Positions 55,056 through 64,000 of a stretch of DNA of 64,000 bases are shown here, one piece after another (position 1 is the stretch's first letter; each line of letters begins with the position of its first letter). The stretch comes from Akkermansia muciniphila (GTDB lineage: Bacteria; Verrucomicrobiota; Verrucomicrobiia; Verrucomicrobiales; Akkermansiaceae). Where the stretch lies: positions 1 to 64,000 of the forward strand of contig CAMAQB010000005.1 of NCBI GenBank assembly GCA_945860285.1, in the 5' to 3' direction. The position numbers were made by a program, and so were the translations under genes. The notes beneath the pieces are model-generated. The model ran no database searches. It was not told where the DNA came from and saw only the letters and a list, made by a program, of their open reading frames with translations.

Positions 55056-56063
55056 TCACATCCGCCGCAGGTAATTCGGCACCTGCTCCCTTTGCAAAAC
55101 CGGGGGCACCTTGGCACTGGCGTAGGAAATCACCGCCCCCACCCCTGCGGCATGCGCTCCCCCCATGCGCGGTGCGACATCAAATTCCACAAAAGAAAAA
55201 GTCGCGCGTGCCCGGCGGATCAAGCCGAGGAGCAATGCGGCAAGAACGACCACCGCGCCGATCGCGATCGGATAGCTCCTTTGCATCAACCAGAGCTTCG
55301 CCGCACCCAACCGGGCCTGATTGTGCTGCGTCCCGGAGTCGATCTGCGGCTGCTGGACTGGCGCGACGACACCGGCATCCATGGCTTTCTCCATCTCGTA
55401 GATTCGGTTCGACATCTGCACGCAAAAGCCGTCAAGTTGATCGACCGGCTGGCTCTTCAACACCGCCTGGTTGATTGCGATTTGCAAAGCGCGCAGACGC
55501 TCCGCTTCGCCGACGGCGCGCATGACTCCGGGGCTGAGTTGGATTTGCGAACGTTCCGGCGCGCCAAGATAGTAGAAGACCAACACTGCCGGACGGTCCG
55601 AATACAAATAGGTCGCGATAACATCGTCGATTTTGATATTGGACGGAATGATCTGCTCCTTGTCAAAAAGAAAGACGAACATATCAACTTTCGAATCGCT
55701 TGCATGGAATTGCAGAAAGCTCAGGCAGTCCCGGTATTCCTGCTGACTGAGAAGTTTCTGTGGATCGACCATCGAATTGCTCTTCTGCGAGAAATAAGCC
55801 GCCAGGTCCCCATCGGGAATTTCGTCAGGCGCCACAAGGACCTGACTTTCCGGGCCCGGTTCGGGGAGTTGCAAACCCAGGCCTGCAAGACCGCTGTCCT
55901 CACCTTCCTCTGGCATGTGAAAAAGGATGTCGGATGCAAGGAACTCGCCCGAGTTCACCCGTTGAGAATCCTCCGCCGACCACTCGGGCAACGGTTCATC
56001 CTCCTCATCGGCACGGGCCGATAAAGACAGGAACAATGCCAGCAAACAGATCGCACCCCTCAC
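55056..56063 (-). CDS. hypothetical secreted/membrane protein, probable GTG start
   Basis: A 335-residue protein with a signal peptide (RGAICLLALFLSLSARA). Residues 40-240 form a soluble domain that may be a divergent TPM-like fold (FLFDKEQIIPSNIKIDDVIATYLYSDRPAVLVFYYLG). One C-terminal membrane helix (YPIAIGAVVVLAALLLGLIRRA) and a roughly 50-residue tail. The start codon is GTG at 56063, overlapping the end of the upstream TPM-like gene. Probably envelope-localised. Confidence 0.65.
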   Translation of the reverse strand: MRGAICLLALFLSLSARADEEDEPLPEWSAEDSQRVNSGEFLASDILFHMPEEGEDSGLAGLGLQLPEPGPESQVLVAPDEIPDGDLAAYFSQKSNSMVDPQKLLSQQEYRDCLSFLQFHASDSKVDMFVFLFDKEQIIPSNIKIDDVIATYLYSDRPAVLVFYYLGAPERSQIQLSPGVMRAVGEAERLRALQIAINQAVLKSQPVDQLDGFCVQMSNRIYEMEKAMDAGVVAPVQQPQIDSGTQHNQARLGAAKLWLMQRSYPIAIGAVVVLAALLLGLIRRARATFSFVEFDVAPRMGGAHAAGVGAVISYASAKVPPVLQREQVPNYLRRM

Positions 56064-56743
56064 CGCCCGACCTCCTTTCCCGAGTCACGACGCCCGGAGC
56101 GCGAGTGCCCGAAACGGATCTTTTTCACAAGGTCGCCCATCTGCGGAGGTGGGGAGACGTTGCATTCGAAACGCTCCGGATCTTTTTTGACCTGGCGGCT
56201 TTTGCGCTTGAGAATGTTTTCCAATGCCCGCAGGAGGGCGACGATGCCATCGGCCGTGCGACGCTCCAACCAATAGGGATGCGCCTTTGTTAGACAAAAA
56301 AACGTCTCGTCTTCATTCAGATAGGGATCGAGCAAATAACCATAGGTCAACCCCGCGGCCTTGCCTTCGACATCGATCACAAGAATGATCCCCGCCGCAT
56401 TCGGGTGCTGAAGATCCACGTCCTCAAAGGCAGCGCGGTTGAGCAGCCAAAAGCCGAACTGGCGCAAATTCGCCGACTCGCGAAACACACCGGTATAGAC
56501 CCCGAAGAACAACTGCGGGAATCGACGCGAAAAACGATCCATCGCTTTTTGCACGGCATGGCGGTCCTTCTTGCGCAGCAAACCCGCCGTGTCCGTGAGC
56601 GCCCTCACCACCACCTCCTCGGTTCCAAACTCGCCATCAGCCGTGTCCAGGCAAAAGCCGCAATGCGGGCAGGATTCCGCCCCGCGGTGAATCTTTTGCA
56701 CGCATCGGGGACACTTCATCGGCTCATACGGAGGATGACGCAT
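56060..56743 (-). CDS. zinc ribbon plus TPM-like domain protein
   Basis: About 227 residues. N-terminal double zinc knuckle MKCPRC...CPHCGFC, then a TPM-like domain (TDTAGLLRKKDRHAVQKAMDRFSRRFPQLFFGVYTG...NAAGIILVIDVEGKAAGLTYGYLLDPYL). TPM domains include phosphatases and photosystem repair proteins; activity here is unknown. Start at ATG 56743 or 56719 (MKCPRC); the latter leaves only the zinc motif at the N-terminus. Overlaps the next gene by 4 bp. Confidence 0.7.
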   Translation of the reverse strand: MRHPPYEPMKCPRCVQKIHRGAESCPHCGFCLDTADGEFGTEEVVVRALTDTAGLLRKKDRHAVQKAMDRFSRRFPQLFFGVYTGVFRESANLRQFGFWLLNRAAFEDVDLQHPNAAGIILVIDVEGKAAGLTYGYLLDPYLNEDETFFCLTKAHPYWLERRTADGIVALLRALENILKRKSRQVKKDPERFECNVSPPPQMGDLVKKIRFGHSRSGRRDSGKEVGR

Positions 56744-56944
56744 AAGCCCCGACAGGTCAAAAAAAATATGACGCCCTGGCATTGCGCCGCGAGGATGGCC
56801 GACACAAGATCCAACCGGGATTTTCACTGTGGTTTGTGGAAGTGGTGCTTTTTCGGCTCCCGGGGCATGGGCTTTTGTTCGCACATCCGCGCGCGCGATC
56901 GGAAAAGAAACGGAAAATTAATTCCGAAACCTGCAGTTTCCTTC

Positions 56945-56973
56945 TTGACTTTGCTCCCGATTCTTCCAATTAT
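56945..56973 (+). promoter_or_regulatory. candidate promoter for rpsU
   Basis: TTGACT at 56945-56950, 17-bp spacer, AATTAT at 56968-56973, 47 bp upstream of the rpsU ATG. Boxes and spacing fit a housekeeping promoter. Confidence 0.55.
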
Positions 56974-57020
56974 CCGCGCCCCAGCACAAACTTATCCAAT
57001 CAACAACCATCAATTGCAGC

Positions 57021-57251
57021 ATGCGCGGAGTGACAATGAAAAAAGGAGAACCCGTTGACCGGGCCCTCAAACGCCTCAAAACGAAACTCGATGCCGAAGG
57101 CATTCTTGAGGAAATCCGTCGTCGTCGCGCTTTCGAAACTCCCAGTGACCGCTTCAAGCGCAAGCTGCGCACCGCTTCCAAGCGCAACAAAATCCGCTGG
57201 CGTTTCTCCACTGACAAACCCACGTTGATTCTGGACGAGGCAGCGGATTGA
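57021..57251 (+). CDS. rpsU: ribosomal protein bS21
   Basis: A 76-residue basic protein with the bS21 signature KKGEPVDRALKRLKTKLDAEGILEEIRRRRAFETPSDRFKRK. It belongs to the small ribosomal subunit and helps mRNA recognition. The C-terminal extension (RWRFSTDKPTLILDEAAD) is longer and more acidic than the E. coli version. Monocistronic, followed by a bidirectional terminator. Confidence 0.93.
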   Translation: MRGVTMKKGEPVDRALKRLKTKLDAEGILEEIRRRRAFETPSDRFKRKLRTASKRNKIRWRFSTDKPTLILDEAAD

Positions 57252-57276
57252 TCCGTTGGCGATTTCACAACTGCTC

Positions 57277-57308
57277 AAAAAAGGACACCTGCGGGTGTCT
57301 TTTTTTAT
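57277..57308. terminator. bidirectional terminator between rpsU and deoB
   Basis: GACACC (57284-57289) and GGTGTC (57294-57299) around a 4-base loop, with A6 before and T7 after, so it works on both strands. Matches the convergent arrangement of rpsU and deoB. Confidence 0.9.
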
Positions 57309-57317
57309 TGCACATCG

Positions 57318-58475
57318 TCAGGCAATGGCATGCCCGGAACAGGTCCAGGAGGAAAAATAGTGACGCAATAATTGCGCGACCTCGGTGAAATCGTCTCCCG
57401 GCCACAGTGGAACGGGGCTGTTCAACGTCAGCAAGGGCACCTGCTCGCGGGTGTGGTCCGTGCCCCGATGATAAGGGTCGTTGCCATGATCCGCTGTGAT
57501 GCAAAGAAAATCTCCTTGCCCCACCAGAGGGAGAAAGCGCCCCAGCCAGTCATCGAACTCCCGCAAGGCCTGGGCATAACCGCGCGGATCGCGCCGATGA
57601 CCATACAGGGAATCAAAGTCGACAAGGTTGGCAAAAATGAATTGCGGCCCGGGATCACTCCGGTTCCACAGCGTCGCGATCGTAGTCATGCCCTCGGCAT
57701 TGGACTTGGTGGGATGACTTTCCGAAATTCCCCTACCCGCGAAGATGTCGGCGATCTTTCCCACTCCGGTAACTTGGATGCCGTCGCGCTGCAACTCGAT
57801 CAGAACGTTGTCGGGAGGCGTCAGGGAGAAATCCCGCCGATTCGCTGTGCGCAGAAAATTTTCCGGATTGTCACCGACAAAAGGCCGGGCGATCACACGT
57901 CCCACAGGGATCTTCCGCTCATCCAACACCAGCCGGGCAGTTCGGCAGAGTTCCAACAAACGTTGCAAACCAAAGATTGCTGGATCTTCGTGGGCGGCAA
58001 TTTGCAGCACGCTATCCGCGCTGGTATAGAGAATCGGCCGACCGGTTTCCAGGTGCCGAGCACCCAGGCGGGATAGGATTTCCGTGCCCGATGCAGCCAG
58101 GTTGCCGATAAATGAAACGTTTGACCTCGACTCAATTTCCAAAACCAAGGATTCAGGGAAGGTGTCGAATGTTTCAAACGGTCGATCCAAAATGATCCCC
58201 GATATTTCCCAATGACCGGTCGTGGTGTCCTTGCCGGCCGATTTTTCCGCCATGTGGGTCGCTGCCGCGCCGCTCTGCATCATCGGAGTGAACGGTGCAC
58301 TGATTCCCCCTGAGCGCAGTAAATCGTACAAACCGAGGCTGGCCATGTGGGGCAACTCCAACTGCTCACGCTCGAACAGATGCCCGAGAGTATTGGCGCC
58401 CTCATCTCCGTATAAGGAAGCATCCGCGGCTCCCCCGCAGCCCACCGAATCCAGAACAATGAGTAATGCGCGCAC
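57318..58475 (-). CDS. deoB: phosphopentomutase
   Basis: A 385-residue alkaline-phosphatase-superfamily enzyme that interconverts ribose-1-P/ribose-5-P and deoxyribose phosphates for nucleoside salvage. Landmarks: LLIVLDSVGCGGAADASLYGDEGANTLGHL at the N-terminus, KDTTTGHWEISG holding the catalytic Thr and metal ligands, and ITADHGNDPYHRGTDHTREQVP. The start is probably the GTG at 58475 (VRALLIVLDSVG), which fits the family N-terminus; upstream in-frame ATGs (58532, 58520) would add atypical residues. Confidence 0.93.
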   Translation of the reverse strand: MRALLIVLDSVGCGGAADASLYGDEGANTLGHLFEREQLELPHMASLGLYDLLRSGGISAPFTPMMQSGAAATHMAEKSAGKDTTTGHWEISGIILDRPFETFDTFPESLVLEIESRSNVSFIGNLAASGTEILSRLGARHLETGRPILYTSADSVLQIAAHEDPAIFGLQRLLELCRTARLVLDERKIPVGRVIARPFVGDNPENFLRTANRRDFSLTPPDNVLIELQRDGIQVTGVGKIADIFAGRGISESHPTKSNAEGMTTIATLWNRSDPGPQFIFANLVDFDSLYGHRRDPRGYAQALREFDDWLGRFLPLVGQGDFLCITADHGNDPYHRGTDHTREQVPLLTLNSPVPLWPGDDFTEVAQLLRHYFSSWTCSGHAIA

Positions 58476-58589
58476 GGACAAAATTACCAAACAACAGGTT
58501 GGAGGCAAGATCCATTGCATGAACTGCGCCATGCCTGCCCTTGCGAAGAGACAATCAATAAATATGCGCAACAACTGGCAATCCAGGCC

Positions 58590-58613
58590 TAGCGCAGGAA
58601 ATTTTCTGCGCTA
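58590..58613. promoter_or_regulatory. 24-bp dyad upstream of clpB, candidate operator
   Basis: TAGCGCAGGAAA followed by its near-exact reverse complement TTTTCTGCGCTA: 11 of 12 positions match. It lies 30 bp upstream of the clpB ATG. The spacing resembles a repressor site and is loosely like CIRCE (TTAGCACTC-N9-GAGTGCTAA), though the sequence is different. Confidence 0.5.
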
Positions 58614-58643
58614 AAGTGCCAACTCAAACCAGGAACAAAAAAT

Positions 58644-61220
58644 ATGGGACTCGATAAAATGACACAAAAACTCCAGGAGGCATTGCAACAGGCTCAGCGG
58701 CTGGCATCCAAGTCCAGCCATGCGGAGCTGAAAAGTGCCCACGTCTTGCAAAGTCTGCTCGAACAGGAAGGAGGAATCCTCATGCCCATTTTGCAAAAAG
58801 CCGGAACCGACATTCCACGTCTCAGGAATTCCGTCGCCGACAACCTCGCCGCCGAACCACGTGTTCAAGGTTCCACCTCGCAACCTCAGCTGAGTTACGG
58901 CTTGCGGGCCACTCTGGATGCGGCAGACAACGCCCGCGAATCCCTTGGCGACGACTTTCTCAGCGTCGAGCATTTTCTCCTCGGTGCGCTGAAGTCCGAC
59001 TCCCCCGCTGGCAAGTTGCTCAAGGAAGTCGGCATGACCGAGGCCAAGGCCCGCGAGGCGATCAAGTCCGTGCGCGGCAGCCAGAAAGTCAGCGATGAAA
59101 ACCCCGAGGGCAAATACCAGACTTTGGAAAAATACGGCACGGATCTAACAGCACGGGCCCGTGAAGGCAAGATCGATCCGGTCATCGGTCGCGACAATGA
59201 AATCCGGCGGGTGATGCAGGTGTTGTCGCGTCGTACTAAAAACAACCCCGTGCTCATCGGCGAACCCGGTGTCGGCAAAACCGCGATCGTGGAAGGTCTG
59301 GCCCGGCGCATCGTGTCGGGCGACGTACCGGATTCGATGAAAAAAAAACGGATCATCACCCTCGATCTGGGTGGCATGCTGGCCGGAGCCAAGTATCGGG
59401 GTGAATTCGAGGACAGACTGAAAGCGTTCCTGAAGGAGGTGACCGAATCCGCCGGACAGATCATTCTTTTCATCGATGAGCTGCACACCATCGTCGGCGC
59501 GGGAGCCAGCGAGGGCGCAGTCGATGCCTCGAATTTGCTCAAACCCCAACTTGCCCGCGGCGAACTGTCCACCATCGGCGCGACGACTTTGGATGAATAC
59601 CGCAAGCACATCGAGAAAGATGCCGCGCTCGAACGAAGATTCCAGCCGGTGTTGGTTGGGGAACCCTCGGCGGAGGACACCATAGCGATCCTGCGCGGAT
59701 TGAAAGAGCGCTACGAAGTGCATCATGGCGTGCGCATCCAGGACGGCGCGCTGGTGGCCGCCGCCATGCTTTCCGACCGCTACATTTCCGATCGATTTCT
59801 TCCTGACAAAGCCGTGGATCTCATCGACGAGGCCGCGTCTCGTCTGAAAATCGAACTGGATTCCATGCCCACGGAGATCGATCAGATCGAACGCCAAGTC
59901 CTGCAACTGGAGATGGAGAAAAAAGCGCTGGAAAAAGAAACCGACAAGGCATCGGCCGCGAGACTGGACAAGGTCCGCGAGGAGCAATCCAACCTGAAGG
60001 AACAAAGCTCCGCGCTGATCGCGCAGTGGCGCAATGAAAAATCCGTGATCGATGAAGTTCGCAGCGCACAGGGAAAAATCGAGACTCTCAAAACGCAGGC
60101 CGAGCAGGCGCAGCGAATCGGCAACCTGACCCGTGCCTCGGAGATCACCTATGGCGAATTGCCCGGAGTGCAAAAAGAATTGGAGGCGGCAAAGCAGAAG
60201 CTGGCGAACTATCAATCGAACGGCGGCATCCTCAAGGAAGAGGTGACCGAGGACGACATCGCCCGGGTTGTGTCCGCATGGACGGGCATCCCGGTCAACC
60301 GCCTGCAGGAAGGTGAGCGGGCCAAACTCCTGCAAATGGAAACGCGACTCGGCGAACGCGTGATCGGCCAGAAAAAGGCCATCACTGCCGTCTCCCATGC
60401 GGTCCGGCGGGCGCGATCGGGTCTTCAGGATGAAAACCGTCCGGTCGGTTCTTTTTTGTTTCTCGGTCCCACCGGTGTGGGAAAGACCGAACTATCGAAA
60501 GCGCTCGCGGAGTTTCTCTTTGATGACGAAAGCGCGATGATCCGACTCGACATGTCGGAGTACATGGAAAAGCACAGCGTTGCCCGGCTGATCGGGGCAC
60601 CGCCGGGATACGTTGGCTATGAAGAAGGCGGACAACTCAGCGAACGGGTGCGCCGCAAACCTTACAGCGTGATTTTGTTCGACGAGGTGGAGAAGGCTCA
60701 TGGCGATGTCTTCAACGTATTGTTGCAGGTTCTCGATGACGGACGTATCACCGACGGCCAGGGGCGAACCGTGGATTTCCGCAATACCGTGATCATCCTC
60801 ACCTCCAACATCGGCTCGCAATTCATTCTGCACGAGGAGAATTCCGAGCAACGGGAAGCCAAAGTGATGGAAGCGCTGAGGGCTCATTTTCGGCCCGAGT
60901 TTCTCAACCGCATTGATGAAATCATCATCTTTGACCGTCTTGATCGCAGCGAGATCGGCAGCATCGTGGAGTTGCAGCTCACCCGGCTTCGCCAGCGCCT
61001 CGCGAAACAGGGGCTGGCGCTGGCACTGACACCGCAGGCGAAGGATTTCCTCGCCAACCAAGGCTACGATCCCACCTACGGGGCCCGACCTTTGAAACGT
61101 GCAATCCAACACCACCTGCTCGACACTCTCAGCATCGACGTGTTGGACGGAAAATTCGTGGAAGGCGATGTCATTGAAGTCGGCGTGTCAAATGGCGCGC
61201 TTGAATTCCACAAATCCTGA
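58644..61220 (+). CDS. clpB: ClpB disaggregase
   Basis: An 858-residue Hsp100 protein. Clp_N domain (1-145), NBD1 with [17 protein letters not shown] and [24 protein letters not shown], the long coiled M-domain (about 405-520) that marks ClpB, NBD2 with [17 protein letters not shown] and [13 protein letters not shown]. The ClpP-docking LGF loop of ClpC is absent. Works with DnaK/DnaJ (not in the window) to dissolve aggregates after heat stress. Confidence 0.96.
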   Translation: MGLDKMTQKLQEALQQAQRLASKSSHAELKSAHVLQSLLEQEGGILMPILQKAGTDIPRLRNSVADNLAAEPRVQGSTSQPQLSYGLRATLDAADNARESLGDDFLSVEHFLLGALKSDSPAGKLLKEVGMTEAKAREAIKSVRGSQKVSDENPEGKYQTLEKYGTDLTARAREGKIDPVIGRDNEIRRVMQVLSRRTKNNPVLIGEPGVGKTAIVEGLARRIVSGDVPDSMKKKRIITLDLGGMLAGAKYRGEFEDRLKAFLKEVTESAGQIILFIDELHTIVGAGASEGAVDASNLLKPQLARGELSTIGATTLDEYRKHIEKDAALERRFQPVLVGEPSAEDTIAILRGLKERYEVHHGVRIQDGALVAAAMLSDRYISDRFLPDKAVDLIDEAASRLKIELDSMPTEIDQIERQVLQLEMEKKALEKETDKASAARLDKVREEQSNLKEQSSALIAQWRNEKSVIDEVRSAQGKIETLKTQAEQAQRIGNLTRASEITYGELPGVQKELEAAKQKLANYQSNGGILKEEVTEDDIARVVSAWTGIPVNRLQEGERAKLLQMETRLGERVIGQKKAITAVSHAVRRARSGLQDENRPVGSFLFLGPTGVGKTELSKALAEFLFDDESAMIRLDMSEYMEKHSVARLIGAPPGYVGYEEGGQLSERVRRKPYSVILFDEVEKAHGDVFNVLLQVLDDGRITDGQGRTVDFRNTVIILTSNIGSQFILHEENSEQREAKVMEALRAHFRPEFLNRIDEIIIFDRLDRSEIGSIVELQLTRLRQRLAKQGLALALTPQAKDFLANQGYDPTYGARPLKRAIQHHLLDTLSIDVLDGKFVEGDVIEVGVSNGALEFHKS

Positions 61221-61236
61221 AACGCGGAGACTGTCG

Positions 61237-62235
61237 TTACTTTTTCGCCTGATCCAACAGCGATTGGCTGATCTGGCGGAGTTCCTCCACGGGTATGGCA
61301 TAGCTTTCCGCGCGGTTGGCGCGGGCGATGTTCATGCCAATGCATTTGCCGTCGAGATCCAGAAGCGGCCCTCCCACGGTCTTGCTGGTGCCGCCGATGT
61401 CGTGTTGAATGACACGTGGAAATCCACTGCGCCTTTTGGAGACATCGCCGCTCATGGCATCGTTGCGGGATTCTTCCGCTCCGAACGTATCGGCCCGCCC
61501 CATCAGTTCCACCAGAGTCTTTTGATCAACGCCATCGCGCTGGTATCCGACCTCGATTTTTTCGCCCACGCGACGATCTTTCATGAACTCGACCAAGTCC
61601 TCACGCTTGTGAATCTCCCGGTCGCCCACGCTGATGATCTTGTCGCCGTCCCGAATCCCCGCCTTGTAGGCTCCGCTGATTTCCGGAACTTTATCGGCAA
61701 CAATGCCTGATTTTTCCTCCTTGATTTCCACACCGAGAACTGCCCCGCCTTCGGCAAGAATCTCGCGGGAGTTGGCACTGACCACTCCGATCATCGGCCG
61801 GCGTTCCGTGCGGCTGGTCGCCCCGTTGGCAACCACCCACGAGCCCTGGCCGATATCGCTGCTGTCGGCATAGACCACAGGTTTCAGCCCACCCGCCTCA
61901 ATTTTCAAAAGGCAAACGTCCCATCGGGTCTTCTGAGCGGAAATCTCCACGGTGTCGTACAACTCACCACCCACCCGGATGCTCAGCGCGCCGGCGTTTT
62001 TGAGTTCGCTCCACTTGCCCAGGATGTATCCATCCTCGGTGATCACGATGCCGTAGCCGATTTCTTTCTTGCCGTCGTAAACCACCGCGCTGAATTCCTG
62101 CAGCGACTGGTTGGCCCGGGTGACCACGGCGTGCATCAGCGAGCCATTGGTGCGATAATCCGATTCCAGAGATTCGAAGGCCCGCGCTGTTGCAGAGCAG
62201 GCGACGATCATCATGATAGCCGTTTTCCATTTCAT
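61237..62235 (-). CDS. HtrA-like pseudoprotease with inserted PDZ domain
   Basis: A 332-residue secreted protein (signal 1-19) built on the HtrA/trypsin fold but with key residues changed. The His motif region reads ITEDGYILGKWSEL (family TAAHV or TNAHVV replaced), Asp106 is kept (RWDVCLLKI), and the Ser motif reads TVGGPLLDLDGKCIGM, with Val287 where GNSGGP has Ser. A PDZ domain (about 165-245, SGAYKAGIRDGDKIISVGD) sits between the Asp and Ser motifs, rather than after the protease domain. Likely non-catalytic. Next to an intact HtrA gene. Confidence 0.8.
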   Translation of the reverse strand: MKWKTAIMMIVACSATARAFESLESDYRTNGSLMHAVVTRANQSLQEFSAVVYDGKKEIGYGIVITEDGYILGKWSELKNAGALSIRVGGELYDTVEISAQKTRWDVCLLKIEAGGLKPVVYADSSDIGQGSWVVANGATSRTERRPMIGVVSANSREILAEGGAVLGVEIKEEKSGIVADKVPEISGAYKAGIRDGDKIISVGDREIHKREDLVEFMKDRRVGEKIEVGYQRDGVDQKTLVELMGRADTFGAEESRNDAMSGDVSKRRSGFPRVIQHDIGGTSKTVGGPLLDLDGKCIGMNIARANRAESYAIPVEELRQISQSLLDQAKK

Positions 62236-62256
62236 AAAATCCAATCAATCAACAGG

Positions 62257-63237
62257 TCATTTTTCCCCAAGACGCACCGTGATTTCCTTCTCCTTGCCAT
62301 TGCGAACGATGACAAGCATCAGTTTTTCATCAGCAGCCTTCTCCTTGAGCAATTTCTGCAAGTTTTCCTTGTTGCTGATTGCAGCGCCATCGATCTTGAC
62401 AATGACATCGCCCTCCTTGATCCCGGCGGCCTCGGCCGGAGAGTCACGGCCGACCTTGGTCACACGCAACTTGCCCTCCGCCGTTTCCTCGGTCCCCACG
62501 CCCAGAAATCCACTGCCCTTTTTGGGCTTTTTCGCAAATGGCCCCTCGCCGATGAATTCTCCTTTCAACATCTCATCCCAGTGGCGCAGGAATTCGCGCA
62601 TTGGCACATGCATGTTCTGCTGGAGATTTGCACCGACCCGTGAATGAATGCCAATCAGGCGGCCTCGCACGTCAAACAACGGACCACCGGAATCCCCGCC
62701 GATGAGAGTGCAGTCACTCTGCCAAGTGGAGTCCGCGATCTTGACAAGCCGACCGATCCGGACACCCGCGCCGCGCTCCTTGTCATAACCTCCCGAATGG
62801 CCCAGGGAAAATACCCAGTCGCCCAGTTTGGTCAAATCGGCGCGATCCACCTCGACAAAAGGATAGGGTCCTTTTTCGGAAAGGCGGGCCATTGCGCAAT
62901 CGGTCTCGGAGTCCAGCCCCAGTGACTCGCACTTGATCTTCCTGCCGTCGGCGAGAATGGCCGTGATGTCCTTGCCAACTCCACCGGTCACATGCGCTGC
63001 TGTCAGGATCAGGCCATCGGCGGAAATGATCACACCGCTGCCCGACCCCTGCGCCAGTTCGAGACAGACGGTGGCATTACGCGCCGCCGGCAGCGAGCTT
63101 TTCAACGCCGCTTCGATCGCACGCATGTCGTCCGAACCGACGGGTAATTTTTTGTCGTTGACGCTCAGGCGATTGGCATCCTGGGAAAATGCGCTAATCA
63201 TCAATCCCAGCAATGAGAGTGCCACGGTGGTCTTCAT
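62257..63237 (-). CDS. S1C (HtrA/DegP-like) serine protease with PDZ domain
   Basis: A 326-residue periplasmic protease. Signal peptide 1-18; triad His82 (LTAAHV), Asp113 (DSETDCAMARL), Ser183 (GGDSGGPLFD); single PDZ domain at about 245-322 (DSPAEAAGIKEGDVIVKIDG). Degrades misfolded envelope proteins. Start at Met 63237; an upstream 35-codon extension lacks a signal peptide. Upstream of, and co-directional with, the pseudoprotease gene (21 bp gap), so they are probably co-transcribed. Confidence 0.93.
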   Translation of the reverse strand: MKTTVALSLLGLMISAFSQDANRLSVNDKKLPVGSDDMRAIEAALKSSLPAARNATVCLELAQGSGSGVIISADGLILTAAHVTGGVGKDITAILADGRKIKCESLGLDSETDCAMARLSEKGPYPFVEVDRADLTKLGDWVFSLGHSGGYDKERGAGVRIGRLVKIADSTWQSDCTLIGGDSGGPLFDVRGRLIGIHSRVGANLQQNMHVPMREFLRHWDEMLKGEFIGEGPFAKKPKKGSGFLGVGTEETAEGKLRVTKVGRDSPAEAAGIKEGDVIVKIDGAAISNKENLQKLLKEKAADEKLMLVIVRNGKEKEITVRLGEK

Positions 63238-63313
63238 CTTGCAGTTGTCAATGAAGCTATCACGCATATTTACATTTGGCAAGTGCCGGATTTCCGGGAA
63301 ATCGCGAACAATG

Positions 63314-64000
63314 TCAGCCGCCGCCCTGCAGGATGTCGTCAAGCACCTCCATGCAGCGGATGTTTTGCGGCATGGTGCCGACGGAAATGCGCACCCATTC
63401 GGGTAGTTTGTAACTGCTCATGGCGCGAAGGATGATTCCTCGTTTGAGCATTTTCCGGAACAGATCATCCCCATCGCCGACCTTGACGAGGACGAAATTG
63501 GCGAAGCTCGGCACGTATTCCATGCCACGATCCCGGAAGGCCTTTTGGAAATAGTCCAGTCCCTCCGCATTCACCGTCTTGGTCATGGTGATGTGCTCCT
63601 CATCGCCCAATGCCGCAAGGGCTCCGGCCTGGGCGATCGAGTTGACATTGAAGGGCTGCCTGGCCTTTTGCAGGATGTCGATCAATGATTTCGGCCCCAG
63701 TCCGTAACCCACCCGCAACGCGGCTAGCCCGTGGATTTTCGAAAAAGTGCGCAAAATGCAGACATTCCTCCCCTCCCGGACGTATTTCAATGTATCCGGC
63801 GCATCGTCCAGAAACTCATGATAGGCTTCATCAAACACCGCGACCACATGATCCGGTAGGCGGTCCATGAAACGGTCCAACGCCGCCTGATCCACCATCG
63901 TGCCCGTGGGGTTGTTCGGATTGGCGATGAACACCAGCCGGGTCTCGGGACCAACCGCTGCCGCCATGGCCTCGAGGTCATGAATGAACCCGGGGTCGGC
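63314..64000 (-). CDS. hisC: histidinol-phosphate aminotransferase, C-terminal part (gene runs off window)
   Basis: About 228 residues of a class I/II aminotransferase, open to the window edge on the N-terminal side. FIANPNNPTGTMVD, VVAVFDEAYHEFLDD (PLP-contacting Asp/Tyr), and ILRTFSKIHGLAALRVGYGLG with the catalytic Lys. The C-terminus (FANFVLVKVGDGDDLFRKMLKRGIILRAM...WVRISVGTMPQN) is characteristic of HisC. Catalyses the seventh step of histidine synthesis; a related PLP aminotransferase is possible. Confidence 0.9.
   Translation of the reverse strand, partial: ADPGFIHDLEAMAAAVGPETRLVFIANPNNPTGTMVDQAALDRFMDRLPDHVVAVFDEAYHEFLDDAPDTLKYVREGRNVCILRTFSKIHGLAALRVGYGLGPKSLIDILQKARQPFNVNSIAQAGALAALGDEEHITMTKTVNAEGLDYFQKAFRDRGMEYVPSFANFVLVKVGDGDDLFRKMLKRGIILRAMSSYKLPEWVRISVGTMPQNIRCMEVLDDILQGGG

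Overview
The window looks like a chromosomal segment of a Verrucomicrobiota bacterium, possibly near Luteolibacter/Haloferula/Verrucomicrobium. This is inferred from gene content, not from a marker-gene search. The clues are DUF1501 proteins (one paired with a cytochrome-c/DUF1549/DUF1553 protein), a PEP-CTERM vanadium haloperoxidase, an archaeal/eukaryotic-type prolyl-tRNA synthetase, an mcsA-mcsB-clpC operon, and GC-rich coding sequence throughout the conserved parts.

Layout. (a) 1-10.4 kb is a decaying region. It holds the tail of an IS30-family transposase, two secreted/membrane proteins and an alpha/beta hydrolase. A frameshifted small gene follows, then an M28 peptidase and a gamma-glutamyltransferase that each keep one full-length frame but carry two premature stops. 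A SASA-type esterase lies between two perfect 30-bp direct repeats, and an internally deleted ISL3 element with both terminal inverted repeats ends the stretch. (b) 10.4-35.8 kb is conserved chromosome: a MotA/ExbB-like and MotB/ExbD-like pair, hemL, a K+ channel with RCK domain, a haloperoxidase, an exonuclease, DUF1501, REP-like repeats, proS, ilvE-mcsA-mcsB-clpC, an RND efflux pair, and a PSD1/DUF1501 pair. (c) 36-51 kb is an accessory island, more A+T-rich in its first half. It carries one intact and two broken toxin-antitoxin loci, a six-gene operon of interest, an IS110 remnant next to a truncated gene, orphan small genes, a RAYT transposase pseudogene beside a perfect palindrome, and a bacterial cystatin. 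(d) 51-64 kb returns to conserved chromosome: tig-clpP, a two-subunit metal-type permease (YcgQ/YcgR family), a TPM-like gene pair, rpsU, deoB, clpB, two HtrA-like proteins (one apparently catalytically dead), and the C-terminal part of hisC.

The main candidate for an undescribed system is the operon at 37721-43523. It joins a TerY-type vWA protein, a PP2C phosphatase and a zinc-ribbon Ser/Thr kinase (the 'TerY-P' triad) to a MotA-like channel with a long helical tail, a MotB/OmpA-like partner with five tandem 18-residue repeats, and an 83-residue protein. The last channel pair has the architecture of ZorA/ZorB of Zorya anti-phage systems, but no Zorya effector (ZorC/D, ZorE or ZorF/G) is recognisable. 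A reasonable hypothesis is a cell-envelope sensing, ion-driven motor whose output is protein phosphorylation.

Protein quality control is strongly represented: ClpC with the McsA/McsB arginine-phosphorylation tagger, ClpB, trigger factor with ClpP, and periplasmic HtrA. No tRNA, rRNA or CRISPR array was found by eye.
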